Positions 8,733 to 18,185 of a stretch of 64,000 bases of DNA are shown in pieces. Position 1 is the stretch's first letter. Every line of letters starts with the position of its first letter. The stretch comes from Collimonas antrihumi (GTDB lineage Bacteria; Pseudomonadota; Gammaproteobacteria; Burkholderiales; Burkholderiaceae_D): NCBI RefSeq assembly GCF_018304965.1, contig NZ_JAGQED010000003.1:1-64000 (forward strand), given 5' to 3'. The notes under the pieces were generated by a model. It was given only the letters and a program-made list of their open reading frames with translations, did no database searches and was not told the DNA's origin. The translations under genes and the position numbers were made by a program.

Positions 8733-9692
8733 ATGGAAAAACTGACTGTCGCCCCACGCACCGGGCATGCAACGCTACTCTATTCCGAACTGGTGACCGA
8801 CCTGGAAAACCTGCAGGCGGATATCGCCGTGCTCGGCATGCCGTTCGGCTCGGCCTATGGCGCCAGGTCTTTCACTAATGACCAGACCAACGCGCCGCAA
8901 GCGATTCGCGACGTCACCGACCGTATCGTGCGCGCACCTGACCATTATGATTTCGATATCGACGGTCCGTTGCTTCAAGGGCGCAAAGACATTCGATTTG
9001 TCGATTGCGGCGACGTCATCCCGGATCTGGCGAAACCGGGAGATCACTATCGGCGCGTCGAACTGGCGGTGCGCCAGATTCTGAAGGGCGGCGGGTTGCC
9101 GATCGTGCTCGGCGGTGATCACGGTATTACCACGCCTGTGTTGCGTGCGTTCAGTGAGACCGGGCCGATCACATTAGTGCATGTCGACGCCCATCTTGAC
9201 TGGCGCGACGATGTTAATGGCGTCACAGAAGGTTTGTCCAGCCCGATCCGCCGCGCGTCGGAAATGAAGCATGTGGTCCGCATCGTGCAGATCGGCTTGC
9301 GGGCGCAGGGCAGTGCGCGGCCCGAAGATCTCGAGGTGGCCCGCCGCTACGGCGCCGACATCATCACTGCCTACGAATTGCACGACGTTGGCATGGATGC
9401 GGTGCTGGCGCGGATTCCCGATGGCGGCAACTACTATTTGTCGATCGACGCCGATGGCATGGATCCAACGATCATGCCGGCAGTCGACGGTCCGGCGCCG
9501 GGCGGCATGAGTTTCGTGCAGGCTCGCAAGCTGATCCACGGTTTGGTGAAAAAGGGGCGCGTGGTCGGGATGGACATCGTTGAAATCCAGCCATCCAAGG
9601 ACAATGCCAGCAAACTGACCTGCGTTACCGCGGGGCGGCTGATCGTCAATCTGATCGGTTCGACGATCAAGGCCGGCTACTTCGACAAATGA
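8733..9692 (+). CDS. Ureohydrolase (agmatinase/guanidino-acid hydrolase family)
   Basis: Mn-dependent arginase-fold enzyme that splits urea from a guanidino compound. Metal ligands are visible in order: GGDHGITTP, VHVDAHLDWRDD and LSIDADGMDPTIMP, matching the family blocks GGDH, DAHxD and SxDxDxxDP. After the last block the sequence is AVDGPAPGGM rather than the usual GTGTPxPGG, so it may not be agmatinase proper. A TTG at 8730 is in frame, but the ATG at 8733 follows GGAG with correct spacing. It sits inside the ABC transporter operon between permease and ATPase genes, which suggests the imported compound or a derivative is its substrate. Confidence 0.85.
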   Translation: MEKLTVAPRTGHATLLYSELVTDLENLQADIAVLGMPFGSAYGARSFTNDQTNAPQAIRDVTDRIVRAPDHYDFDIDGPLLQGRKDIRFVDCGDVIPDLAKPGDHYRRVELAVRQILKGGGLPIVLGGDHGITTPVLRAFSETGPITLVHVDAHLDWRDDVNGVTEGLSSPIRRASEMKHVVRIVQIGLRAQGSARPEDLEVARRYGADIITAYELHDVGMDAVLARIPDGGNYYLSIDADGMDPTIMPAVDGPAPGGMSFVQARKLIHGLVKKGRVVGMDIVEIQPSKDNASKLTCVTAGRLIVNLIGSTIKAGYFDK

Positions 9693-9747
9693 TATCGACG
9701 CCGTCTCAGGCCAGTTCACTATCTTCATCTTTTGATCCGGACGCACA

Positions 9748-10482
<735 letters not shown>

Positions 10483-10505
10483 TTCGTAACCGGAGGTCTG
10501 ATCCG

Positions 10506-11555
10506 ATGAATACATTTCCTCCCGGCGAATCCGGCGCATTAGACAACGACAAAAAATTATCGCCGCATCGCAGGCTGCCCCGGATCGTACTGATGGGTAT
10601 GGGCGGCACGATTGCTTCGTCGGCGGACAGCGCGACGCAATTGCACGATTACAAGGTGACCGCCACGATCGATGCCGTGTTGGCCGCCGTACCTCAGGTG
10701 CTGGGGCTGGCCGACATCCGTTGCGAGCAGATTTGCAATGTCGATAGCCACGAGATCGACAATGCCATGCTGATGGTCCTTGCAAGGCGCGCCGAGGCCG
10801 TGTTGCTAGATTCTGAGGTTGACGGTTTGGTGATTACGCATGGAACCGACACGCTCGAAGAGACGGCATATTTTCTCAACCTGACGCTCAAGACTGCCAA
10901 GCCCGTCGTGCTGGTTGGTGCAATGCGGCCGGCCACGGCGCTGAGCGCGGATGGTCCGCTCAACCTGTATAACGCGTTTCGGCTGGCAATCTGTCCTGAG
11001 GCAAGCGGCAAAGGTGTGCTGGTGATGCTCAACGATCGGATCGGTGCTGCGCGTTACATCAGCAAAACCTGCACCACCATGACCGATGCCTTCCGTTCGT
11101 CCGAACAAGGCAACCTCGGTGACGTCGCCGGTGGTGTAGTGCATTTCTTCAACACGCCGACGCGGTTGCATACGCTGGCCACGGAATTCTCCCTGGCTGA
11201 GATCGGCGAGTTGCCTCAAGTCGACATTCTCTACGACTATCAGGGGGCCGGAACGCATCTCTATCAGGCGGCGATCGACGCCGGCGCGAAGGGTATCGTG
11301 CTTGCCGCGACCGGCAATGGCAGCTTGTCGCCGGCAGCCCGTTCGGGCGCAGAACTAGCCAGGCGGAAAGGTGTCATGTTTGTGCGATCAAGCCGGGTAG
11401 GGCAGGGCATCGTCACATCATCTGCCGATGATGAGTTGCTCGGCTTGGTCGCTGCAGATTCGCTCAACCCGCAGAAGGCGCGCATGCTGCTGATGCTGGC
11501 GTTGGGCCGGACGCGCGATTTTCGCGTCGTGCAACGATATTTCGATCGTTATTAA
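10506..11555 (+). CDS. L-asparaginase family amidohydrolase
   Basis: Hydrolyses L-asparagine (or a related amide) to the acid and ammonia. Both catalytic signatures are present: MGMGGTIASS with the first threonine, and GLVITHGTDTLEETAYFL with the second Thr-Asp pair. VLVGAMRPATALSADGPLNL follows. The ATG at 10506 lies 9 bases after GGAGG (10492-10496). No signal peptide is seen, so it is probably cytoplasmic. As the last gene of the transporter operon, it suggests that the imported compound yields an amide, or that the operon serves general nitrogen scavenging. The exact substrate is not certain. Confidence 0.88.
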   Translation: MNTFPPGESGALDNDKKLSPHRRLPRIVLMGMGGTIASSADSATQLHDYKVTATIDAVLAAVPQVLGLADIRCEQICNVDSHEIDNAMLMVLARRAEAVLLDSEVDGLVITHGTDTLEETAYFLNLTLKTAKPVVLVGAMRPATALSADGPLNLYNAFRLAICPEASGKGVLVMLNDRIGAARYISKTCTTMTDAFRSSEQGNLGDVAGGVVHFFNTPTRLHTLATEFSLAEIGELPQVDILYDYQGAGTHLYQAAIDAGAKGIVLAATGNGSLSPAARSGAELARRKGVMFVRSSRVGQGIVTSSADDELLGLVAADSLNPQKARMLLMLALGRTRDFRVVQRYFDRY

Positions 11556-11587
11556 GTTACCAAGGAAGGGCGCTGCCCTTGAGACGG

Positions 11588-12280
11588 TTATTTAGCGGGG
11601 GGCGCCGAAATTGACGAAATTGACTCCGGCTCGTCCGTATCGAACCTGAAACGGCAAACATTCGCGCCTTTCACCATGCATGCCTCATGCACGACTTTGC
11701 TGTCGGTAAATGTAGAGAGCAGGGCAAGATCAAAGCGGCACACCTGCGGGTGTTTTTCTGCCAAGTCATGGAACACGCAATTGTCGGCTTCGATAACCGG
11801 AATGCCCTTTATGTTGGCCGGCGCATTGCGGTTGACCCTGTAGCCAAGCTCTTCCATGAGCGCAGCAAGCTTCTCCACCTGGCCTGACACTGACAGGTTT
11901 TCTCCTGCCGCTTCGTTGGCGCGCAATTGTTTCGCGACTTTTTCACCCAAGGCGGCCAGCCGTTCGCCGGCGCCTTCTTCGCCGGCTTCCTGTTCAAGCA
12001 TGCCAATCAGCAATTGCGCAAACCAGGAGTATTGGCGGGGGAAGGAATTGTTTCCCTTTTCCGTCAATATATAAAGTTGTTCCGGGCGTCCTCCGGATGG
12101 CCGGGTAATGCTTTTCGTCACAAGCGTGTTGGCTTCCAGCGAGGCCAGGTGTTGCCTGACCGCTGTACGGGTTATGCCGAGCGCCTTGGAGAAATTATCA
12201 ACCGTCAGGCCGGTTTTGTTTTTGATCAGCAGCTCAAGGAACTCCCTGTGCCGCACTCCTATCATGTCAGTCATTTCCAT
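11588..12280 (-). CDS. SufR-like winged-helix regulator with a C-terminal four-cysteine domain
   Basis: A 230-residue regulator. Residues 8-75 form a winged HTH (NFSKALGITRTAVRQHLASLE, then the wing TRPSGGRPEQLY and LTEKG). The C-terminal part carries C168, C181, C201 and C209 in the pattern NCVFHDLAEKHPQVC then EACMVKGANVC. That resembles SufR-type regulators, which bind an Fe-S cluster through such cysteines. It probably senses iron-sulfur or redox status. It is divergent from the DUF4142 gene, its most likely target. Fe-S binding here is an inference from the cysteine spacing. Confidence 0.75.
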   Translation of the reverse strand: MEMTDMIGVRHREFLELLIKNKTGLTVDNFSKALGITRTAVRQHLASLEANTLVTKSITRPSGGRPEQLYILTEKGNNSFPRQYSWFAQLLIGMLEQEAGEEGAGERLAALGEKVAKQLRANEAAGENLSVSGQVEKLAALMEELGYRVNRNAPANIKGIPVIEADNCVFHDLAEKHPQVCRFDLALLSTFTDSKVVHEACMVKGANVCRFRFDTDEPESISSISAPPAK

Positions 12281-12392
12281 CTTTCAACTTGCATCTGGCT
12301 TCATTATGACAGGTCTACTTAAAACATAAAAGGCTTTACAAAGTGTTTTAATGTGATTATTCTGAATTTTTAACCAGATGATGAGGCTCCAA

Positions 12393-12941
12393 ATGAACAC
12401 AGTACTGAATCCGGTAGTAAGCCGGACAATAAGCGCCTTGATCACAGGCGTGTTGGCCTTGGGAACTACGGTAGCAATGGCGCAGTCGGCAGCGCCGAGC
12501 GATGCGCAGATTGCCGGAATCGTGGTCGCGGCCAATACAGTGGATATCAATGCCGGCAGGGTGGCCAAGTCGAAATCGCATAACAAGGAAGTAAAAGAAT
12601 TTGCGCAGCGCATGATTACCGACCATTCCGGCGTCAACAAGCAGGCCACTGCTTTAGTTACCAAGCTGCATGTCACGCCAGAGGAGAGCGCAACAAGCAC
12701 GAGCCTCAAAGAGGGTGGCGTGGAGAACCTGAAAACCCTTCACTCGCTTAAGGGCAAGGCATTCGACAAGGCCTATGTCGACCACGAGGTTACCTATCAT
12801 CAAGCGGTGCTGGATGCGATTGACAAGACTCTCCTGCCCAGCGCCCAGAACGCCGAGTTGAAAGACCTGATCACGAAAGTCCGGCCTGCAATCGATGCCC
12901 ATTTGCAGCACGCCAAAGAAATTCAAGCATCAATGAAATAG
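12393..12941 (+). CDS. DUF4142 family secreted protein
   Basis: A 182-residue exported protein with a signal peptide (RTISALITGVLALGTTVAMAQS). The helical DUF4142 domain follows, a ferritin-like four-helix fold, with DAQIAGIVVAANTVDINAG and EVKEFAQRMITDHSGVN. Family members are often linked to stress or outer-membrane functions, but no biochemical role is established here. The ATG at 12393 is preceded by GAGG at 6 bases; in-frame ATGs at 12378 and 12381 lack a better site. The cupredoxin gene follows after 3 bases, so both are probably co-transcribed. Confidence 0.85.
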   Translation: MNTVLNPVVSRTISALITGVLALGTTVAMAQSAAPSDAQIAGIVVAANTVDINAGRVAKSKSHNKEVKEFAQRMITDHSGVNKQATALVTKLHVTPEESATSTSLKEGGVENLKTLHSLKGKAFDKAYVDHEVTYHQAVLDAIDKTLLPSAQNAELKDLITKVRPAIDAHLQHAKEIQASMK

Positions 12942-12944
12942 AGC

Positions 12945-13310
12945 ATGAACATGTCTGCCTTTTCAAACTGCGCCGGTTGGCGAGGTCAACGGATTGCTTC
13001 AGCTCTGCTGCTTTGCGTATGCGCCGGCGCGGCGTTGGGGGCAGATGCTGGTGTTCAGCCAGCAAGTCATGTCATCATCATCGAGGGGATGAAATATTCC
13101 CCTGAGGTAATCGAGGTCAATGCGGGCGACACTATTGTATGGAGCAACAAAGATGCCTTTCCGCATACGGTTACCGCGGAAAACCACCGTTTCGACTCGA
13201 AGGAAATCGGTTCCGGCCGCTCGTGGAAATTCAAGGCAACGGTGAGAGGCGTATTTCCTTATATCTGTACCTTCCATCCGACCATGAAGGGGCGGCTGGT
13301 GGTGAAATGA
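12945..13310 (+). CDS. Cupredoxin (plastocyanin/amicyanin-like), periplasmic
   Basis: A small blue-copper protein of 121 residues with a signal peptide (ASALLLCVCAGAALGA). The copper ligands are visible: histidine in DAFPHTVT, and cysteine, histidine and methionine in YICTFHPTMKG (CxxHxxM). The type-1 site is therefore complete. It probably shuttles electrons in the periplasm. It lies 3 bases after the DUF4142 gene and next to a putative Fe-S/redox regulator, consistent with a redox-stress response. Partner unknown. Confidence 0.88.
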   Translation: MNMSAFSNCAGWRGQRIASALLLCVCAGAALGADAGVQPASHVIIIEGMKYSPEVIEVNAGDTIVWSNKDAFPHTVTAENHRFDSKEIGSGRSWKFKATVRGVFPYICTFHPTMKGRLVVK

Positions 13311-13355
13311 AAGCCGAATATTTTCTGACGTCCTCGAAAACAGGAAGCCCCGGCA

Positions 13356-13700
13356 ATGCCGATTCATCTCAAACGTGCCTATGATCCACCCGCGCCCGAT
13401 GATGGAATGCGCATCCTCGTCGATCGCCTCTGGCCGCGCGGATTATCGAAGCTTGCAGCACGCATCGACCTGTGGGAAAAAGACATTGCTCCCAGCACGA
13501 CGCTGCGGCAATGGTTCGATCACGATCCGGTGCGATGGGTCGAATTTCAACGGCGTTACACCGATGAAATGCGCAAGAATCCGGCCGTCGCGGCGTTCTC
13601 AGAGAAGATCGGTGCGAGCAAGGTTACGCTACTTTACGGTGCGAAGAGCAAGGATTGCAATCATGCGATTGTCATCCAGAATTTCCTTGAGAAGCTGTAA
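13356..13700 (+). CDS. DUF488 family protein
   Basis: A 114-residue cytoplasmic protein with the family's hallmark segments: LKRAYDPPAPDDGMRILVDRLWPRG near the start (about residues 4-28), DLWEKDIAPSTTLRQWF, and KVTLLYGAKSKDCNHAIV at the end. The function of the family is not established. It lies 45 bases after the cupredoxin gene on the same strand and may belong to that operon. Confidence 0.85.
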   Translation: MPIHLKRAYDPPAPDDGMRILVDRLWPRGLSKLAARIDLWEKDIAPSTTLRQWFDHDPVRWVEFQRRYTDEMRKNPAVAAFSEKIGASKVTLLYGAKSKDCNHAIVIQNFLEKL

Positions 13701-13726
13701 CGTTATGCGTTATGGATTATTATGGA

Positions 13727-14776
13727 TTACGTACTTTCACGCACAGCCAGCTGGAACCCGAGATCGAGGCGGCCTTTTTCTATGGTTTCGCCTTTTAGCT
13801 GACGTATCAGCAGCTCAGCCGCCTTGTAGCCGATATCATAGCGTGGCGTGATGATGGTGGTGATCGACGGTGTCGCGCAGGCGGCCCAGGACAAGTCGTT
13901 GAAGCCGGCGATTGCCATCTGCTGCGGCACCTTGATGCCGCGCCGCTGGCATTCGAACAGCGCGCCCAGCGCCAGATCGTCGTTACAGCAAAAGACGGCG
14001 TCGCAATCCGGGTTCGATTCCAGGATCCGGCTCAGTAGCTGCGCCCCCATGTCGACCGTGGTCGGGGTCGACAGCAGCGCTTCCACATTCGGATCCAGTC
14101 CTGCTTCCTCCAAGCCTTTGCGGAATCCCTCGCGGCGCTTCATCATGCGTGGATCGAGCTGCGCCGCCAGGAACGCCGGACGGCGATAACCACGCTCGAT
14201 CAAATGCCGGGCCACCGCATAGCCGGCCTTGGTCTGCGAAAAGCCGACAGTCATTTCGCTGTTGCTCTTGCCGAGGTCGAACATGCGCACTGCGGGGATA
14301 TTGCAGGTGGCCAGTTGTTGCCGCAGGATTTCGTGCTGGCCCACGCTGGATAGCAGGAAGCCATCCGGGGCGTGTGCCATGTAGGTGGAGATCAACTGCG
14401 CTTCCTTGAGTTTCGAATACCCCGTCTCGCCGATCAGGAACTGATAGCCGGCTTGCGACAGGTAATCGCGGATACCGCTCAAGGTTTCGATGAATACAGC
14501 ATTGGTCAGCGAAGGCACCAGCACGCCGATCACTTGTGAGCGCGCCGAGGCCAGCGTGCTGGCAGCCTGGCTGGGAACATAGCCGAGTTTCTTGATCGCA
14601 GCGGCGATCCGGTCGCGCGCTCCTTGCTGCACCAGGTGCGGCGTTTTCAGCGCGCGCGAAACAGTCATCGCGCTGACTTTGGCTTGCTGTGCGACGTCGA
14701 TTATGGTGGCGCGGCCTGTGGTGCGGCTGCCTTTGGCTGGTTTGATTGCGGGTTTTGCGACTACGGGCTTGCTCAT
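13727..14776 (-). CDS. gntR: LacI-family gluconate repressor GntR
   Basis: A LacI-type repressor of 349 residues. After a short basic N-terminal tail, the HTH reads TIIDVAQQAKVSAMTVSRALKTP, followed by the hinge KLGYVPSQAASTLAS. The periplasmic-binding-like effector domain begins QVIGVLVPSLTNAVF. It is divergent from the gluconate permease gene. A perfect ATGTTA-N4-TAACAT operator, the site known for Escherichia coli GntR, lies in the shared promoter region. It likely represses gntP and the following genes until gluconate or a metabolite binds. Confidence 0.88.
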   Translation of the reverse strand: MSKPVVAKPAIKPAKGSRTTGRATIIDVAQQAKVSAMTVSRALKTPHLVQQGARDRIAAAIKKLGYVPSQAASTLASARSQVIGVLVPSLTNAVFIETLSGIRDYLSQAGYQFLIGETGYSKLKEAQLISTYMAHAPDGFLLSSVGQHEILRQQLATCNIPAVRMFDLGKSNSEMTVGFSQTKAGYAVARHLIERGYRRPAFLAAQLDPRMMKRREGFRKGLEEAGLDPNVEALLSTPTTVDMGAQLLSRILESNPDCDAVFCCNDDLALGALFECQRRGIKVPQQMAIAGFNDLSWAACATPSITTIITPRYDIGYKAAELLIRQLKGETIEKGRLDLGFQLAVREST

Positions 14777-14918
14777 GGTTGGCTGAATAGTTCAAGTTTG
14801 CCATCATCATACTCTCACCCGGTTGCCGACAGCCGATTGGCAGCATTTGTCTGCACGAATCGGCCTGAGATCGGCCTGGGATCGGCCAGAGAATCCACCT
14901 GATATTCATAAAAATGAT

Positions 14919-14973
14919 TTGACATATAAATTTTGGTAGCGTTATCATCGCCCCTCGATGTTAACGCTAACAT
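14919..14973 (+). promoter_or_regulatory. gntP promoter with GntR operators
   Basis: TTGACA at 14919-14924 and TTATCA at 14942-14947 are 17 bases apart, a good sigma-70 promoter. ATGTTAACGCTAACAT at 14958-14973 has perfect 6-bp arms (ATGTTA/TAACAT) and lies just after the expected transcript start. A weaker related palindrome, GGTAGCGTTATC, overlaps the -10 near 14936-14947. Both positions suit repression. Confidence 0.82.
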
Positions 14974-15141
14974 TTGCCCGTTGATTTATTTACCGATCCT
15001 CGCGCTGCATCATATTTTTTTAAAATATTTTTTAAAACACTACGCAAGATAGTGAACACGTTGGCTGTGGTGGTCGGTCTTGTAGCCGCTTTGTACATGC
15101 TGATCATGCCCCGCGTGCCTATCAACTTCGGAGACATCCTC

Positions 15142-16494
15142 ATGCTGGGTTTAAGCAACGACGCAACATTGCTGTTGAACGCATTTCTCGCAATCCTGGC
15201 GCTGATCATCATGATCACGCGTCTGCGCATCCATCCCTTCATCGCACTGATCATCACCTCGGGTTTTCTCGGCCTGATCTCGGGCATGCCTTTGCCCAAG
15301 ATCGTCAAGTCTTTCCAGGACGGTTTCGGCGGCGTGCTGGGTTTTGTCGGTATCGTGCTTGGCCTGGGCACCATGCTCGGCAAGATGATGGCGGAGTCGG
15401 GTGGTGCAGACCAGATCGCGCAAACGCTGGTACGCGCCTTCGGCAAGGATCGTGTCCACTGGGCGATGATGATCGGTGCCTTCCTGGTCGGCATTCCGCT
15501 ATTCTTTGAAATCGGCTTCGTGCTGCTGATCCCGCTGGTGTTTATCGTGGCCCGGCGTTCCGGCGTGCCATTGTTCAAGATCGGCATGCCGATGCTGGCC
15601 AGCCTGTCGGTGATGCATGGGCTGGTGCCACCGCATCCGGGGCCGCTGCTGGCTATCGGCATTTTCGGCGCGGATATCGGCAAGACCATTCTTTACGGCC
15701 TGATCGTCGGTTTGCCGACAGTAATCATCGCCGGTCCTATGTTCGGTGCTTTCATCTCCAGGCATGTAGACGTCAAGCCATCTGACGCGCTGATGGCGCA
15801 GCTGGCGCGCGAACCGGAAACGAAAAATCTGCCTGGTTTCGCCATCACTCTGGTTACCGTGCTGATGCCGGTTTTCCTGATGCTGCTGAAGACTTTCGTC
15901 GATATTGCGCTGCCAGACGGCAGCAGCCTGCGCGACTTGATGGATTTTATCGGCAATCCTATCGTGGCATTGCTGGCGGCGCTGCTGTTGTCGATGTACA
16001 CCTTCGGGCTGGCACGCGGCTTCACTCGCCAGCAAGTCTTGAAGTTTGTCGATCAGAGTCTGGCGCCAACCGCGGCGATCGTGCTGATCATCGGCGCCGG
16101 CGGCGGATTCAAGCAGATGCTGGTCAATAGTGGCGTCGGTACTGCCATCGGTGAACTGGCGGTGCATGCACAAATTTCGCCTTTGCTGCTGGCATGGTTC
16201 GTGGCCGGCGTGATCCGGGTGGCAACCGGGTCGGCGACGGTGGCGACGATTACCGGTGCAGGCATCGTGGCGCCACTGGTGGCTTTGATTCCAGGCACCA
16301 ACCGTGAGTTGCTGGTGTTGGCAACCGGCGCGGGATCGTTGATCCTGTCGCACGTCAACGATGCCGGTTTCTGGCTGGTCAAGGAATACTTCAACATGAG
16401 CGTCGGTGAAACCTTCAAGACATGGACCGTGATGGAAACCATCATCTCGGTAGTCGCCATTATTTTTATCATGTTACTCAATCTGGTCGTCTGA
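15142..16494 (+). CDS. gntP: Gluconate:H+ symporter, GntP family
   Basis: Inner-membrane permease of about 450 residues, the family's usual length, rich in hydrophobic helices. Recognisable segments include RLRIHPFIALIITSGFLGLISGMP, GFVGIVLGLGTMLGKMMAESGGA, VPPHPGPLLAIGIFGADIGK and ATGSATVATITGAGIVAP. The frame is open from 14974, but that start would lie on the operator. GGAG at 15130 precedes the ATG at 15142 by 8 bases, so this start is used; an ATG at 15109 is also possible. It imports gluconate for the kinase encoded next. Confidence 0.9.
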   Translation: MLGLSNDATLLLNAFLAILALIIMITRLRIHPFIALIITSGFLGLISGMPLPKIVKSFQDGFGGVLGFVGIVLGLGTMLGKMMAESGGADQIAQTLVRAFGKDRVHWAMMIGAFLVGIPLFFEIGFVLLIPLVFIVARRSGVPLFKIGMPMLASLSVMHGLVPPHPGPLLAIGIFGADIGKTILYGLIVGLPTVIIAGPMFGAFISRHVDVKPSDALMAQLAREPETKNLPGFAITLVTVLMPVFLMLLKTFVDIALPDGSSLRDLMDFIGNPIVALLAALLLSMYTFGLARGFTRQQVLKFVDQSLAPTAAIVLIIGAGGGFKQMLVNSGVGTAIGELAVHAQISPLLLAWFVAGVIRVATGSATVATITGAGIVAPLVALIPGTNRELLVLATGAGSLILSHVNDAGFWLVKEYFNMSVGETFKTWTVMETIISVVAIIFIMLLNLVV

Positions 16495-16532
16495 TAAACG
16501 CTTCTGCGAGATGACGGTATACGAATCATCCT

Positions 16533-18092
16533 ATGTCAAATTTCATGCTCGGCGTCGATATCGGCACCACCAGTACCAAAACGGTCGTATTCACCCTGGA
16601 AGGGCGGGTTGTTGCCCAGCACGCGGTTGAGTATCCATTATTGTGTTCGGCGCCTGGCATGGCGGAACAGGAACCGCAACAGATTTACCAGGCGGTGCTG
16701 ACCTCGATTGCCGAGGCGGTCAAGGCAGCCCGCGAAGTCCACCCGGCACAGGCGGGAAATCACCGCATCGCGCTGGTGTCTTTCAGCGCCGCAATGCATA
16801 GCGTGATCGCACTCGACAGCGACAACCGTTTGCTGACCAACAGCATCACCTGGGCCGACAACCGTGCCAGCGAGTGGTCCAAACGCATTCGTGACGAATT
16901 CGACGGCATTCAAATCTACCGGCGCACCGGCACGCCGATCCATCCGATGTCGCCATTGTGCAAGCTGATGTGGCTGCGTCATGATCAGCCGGACGTATTT
17001 GCCCGCGCCGCGCGTTTTGTCGGCGTCAAGGAGTATGTTTTTTTCTGCTTGTTCGGCAAGTGGCTGGTTGATCATTCGATTGCTTCGGCCACCGGCTTGT
17101 TCAACCTGCAAGAGTTGAACTGGGATAAAGATGCGCTGACTCTACTGGGAATCCGCGCCGGGCAGTTGTCCGAACCGGTTCCGACCACGCACCATGTCCA
17201 TGGATTGGATGTCGCTCTTGCCGCCCAGTTGGGATTGCCTGCCGATACGCCATTCGTGATCGGCGCCAACGACGGCGTGCTGTCCAACCTCGGCGTCAAC
17301 GCCATTCATCCGGGGCAGGTCGCTGTCACTATCGGCACCTCGGGTGCGATGCGCACCGTGATCGACAAACCGCTCACCGATCCGTCCGGCCGTACTTTCT
17401 GTTATGCGCTGACTGAGCGGCATTGGGTGGTCGGCGGGCCGGTCAACAATGGCGGCAATATCTTTCGCTGGGTGCGCGATGAATTGGCCACGGCCGAAGC
17501 ATCTGCAGCCCGCAGTGCCGAGGTTGATCCCTATGACGCGCTGACCCGTATCGCCGAACTGGTTCCGCCCGGCGCCGCCGGCTTGCTGTTCCATCCATTC
17601 ATGGCGGGCGAACGCGCGCCGCTGTGGAATGCCGATTTGCGCGGCTCGTTCTTCGGACTGGCGCTGCATCACGGCAAGCAGCATATGATCCGCGCCGCAC
17701 TGGAAGGCGTGATCTTCAATCTGTACGGTATCTTGCCGGCGCTGGAAGACTTGATCGGCCCGACCAAGCGGATGATGGCGACTGGCGGTTTTGCCCGTTC
17801 TGCCTTATGGCGCCAGATGATGGCCGATATTTTCAACCGCGAAGTGGTGGTGCCGGAAAGCGTCGAATCGTCCTGCCTCGGTGCGGCGGTACTGGGCTTG
17901 TATGCATTGGGCATGGCGCCGTCGCTTGATGTGATTTCCGACATGGTGGGATCGACCAATCGCCACGTGCCGATTCCTGCCAACGTCGCCGTCTACGATC
18001 GCCTGCGTCCGATTTTCATGTCGATTCCCGGCAAGCTGCAGCAGGAGTACCAGGCGCTGGCGGAGTTTCAACGCCAATGCACACCGGCGTAA
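16533..18092 (+). CDS. gntK: Gluconokinase, FGGY family
   Basis: Phosphorylates gluconate to 6-phosphogluconate. At 519 residues it belongs to the FGGY sugar-kinase family, not the short P-loop GntK type. Motifs: N-terminal LGVDIGTTSTKTVVF (phosphate loop), GANDGVLSNLGVNAIHPG, VTIGTSGAMR (phosphate 2), and C-terminal ATGGFARSALWRQMMADI with SSCLGAAVLGLYALG. It sits 38 bases after gntP. Xylulokinase-type alternatives are possible for FGGY proteins, but the gnt context supports gluconate. Confidence 0.88.
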   Translation: MSNFMLGVDIGTTSTKTVVFTLEGRVVAQHAVEYPLLCSAPGMAEQEPQQIYQAVLTSIAEAVKAAREVHPAQAGNHRIALVSFSAAMHSVIALDSDNRLLTNSITWADNRASEWSKRIRDEFDGIQIYRRTGTPIHPMSPLCKLMWLRHDQPDVFARAARFVGVKEYVFFCLFGKWLVDHSIASATGLFNLQELNWDKDALTLLGIRAGQLSEPVPTTHHVHGLDVALAAQLGLPADTPFVIGANDGVLSNLGVNAIHPGQVAVTIGTSGAMRTVIDKPLTDPSGRTFCYALTERHWVVGGPVNNGGNIFRWVRDELATAEASAARSAEVDPYDALTRIAELVPPGAAGLLFHPFMAGERAPLWNADLRGSFFGLALHHGKQHMIRAALEGVIFNLYGILPALEDLIGPTKRMMATGGFARSALWRQMMADIFNREVVVPESVESSCLGAAVLGLYALGMAPSLDVISDMVGSTNRHVPIPANVAVYDRLRPIFMSIPGKLQQEYQALAEFQRQCTPA

Positions 18093-18142
18093 CCATCGTA
18101 ATCAAGGCGGCCATCTCTCTCATCGCTGCTAGCGACCGCTAA

Positions 18143-18169
18143 CCACGGCTACCACGGCTACCACGGCAC
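18143..18169 (+). repeat. 9-bp tandem repeat, three copies, before gluconate 5-dehydrogenase
   Basis: CCACGGCTA, CCACGGCTA and CCACGGCAC follow one another in the 93-base gap between the kinase and dehydrogenase genes, just ahead of the AAGGAG ribosome binding site. Confidence 0.8.
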
Positions 18170-18185
18170 CCATCAAGGAGACAAA

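Noticed and set aside
11566-11580. AAGGGC/GCCCTT hairpin between convergent asparaginase and SufR-like genes
   Set aside because: Six-base stem with a three-base loop and no T run; too weak to call a terminator.
14974-15141. Longer N-terminus for GntP
   Set aside because: The upstream start would lie directly on the GntR operator and gives a protein longer than the family; a good binding site supports 15142.
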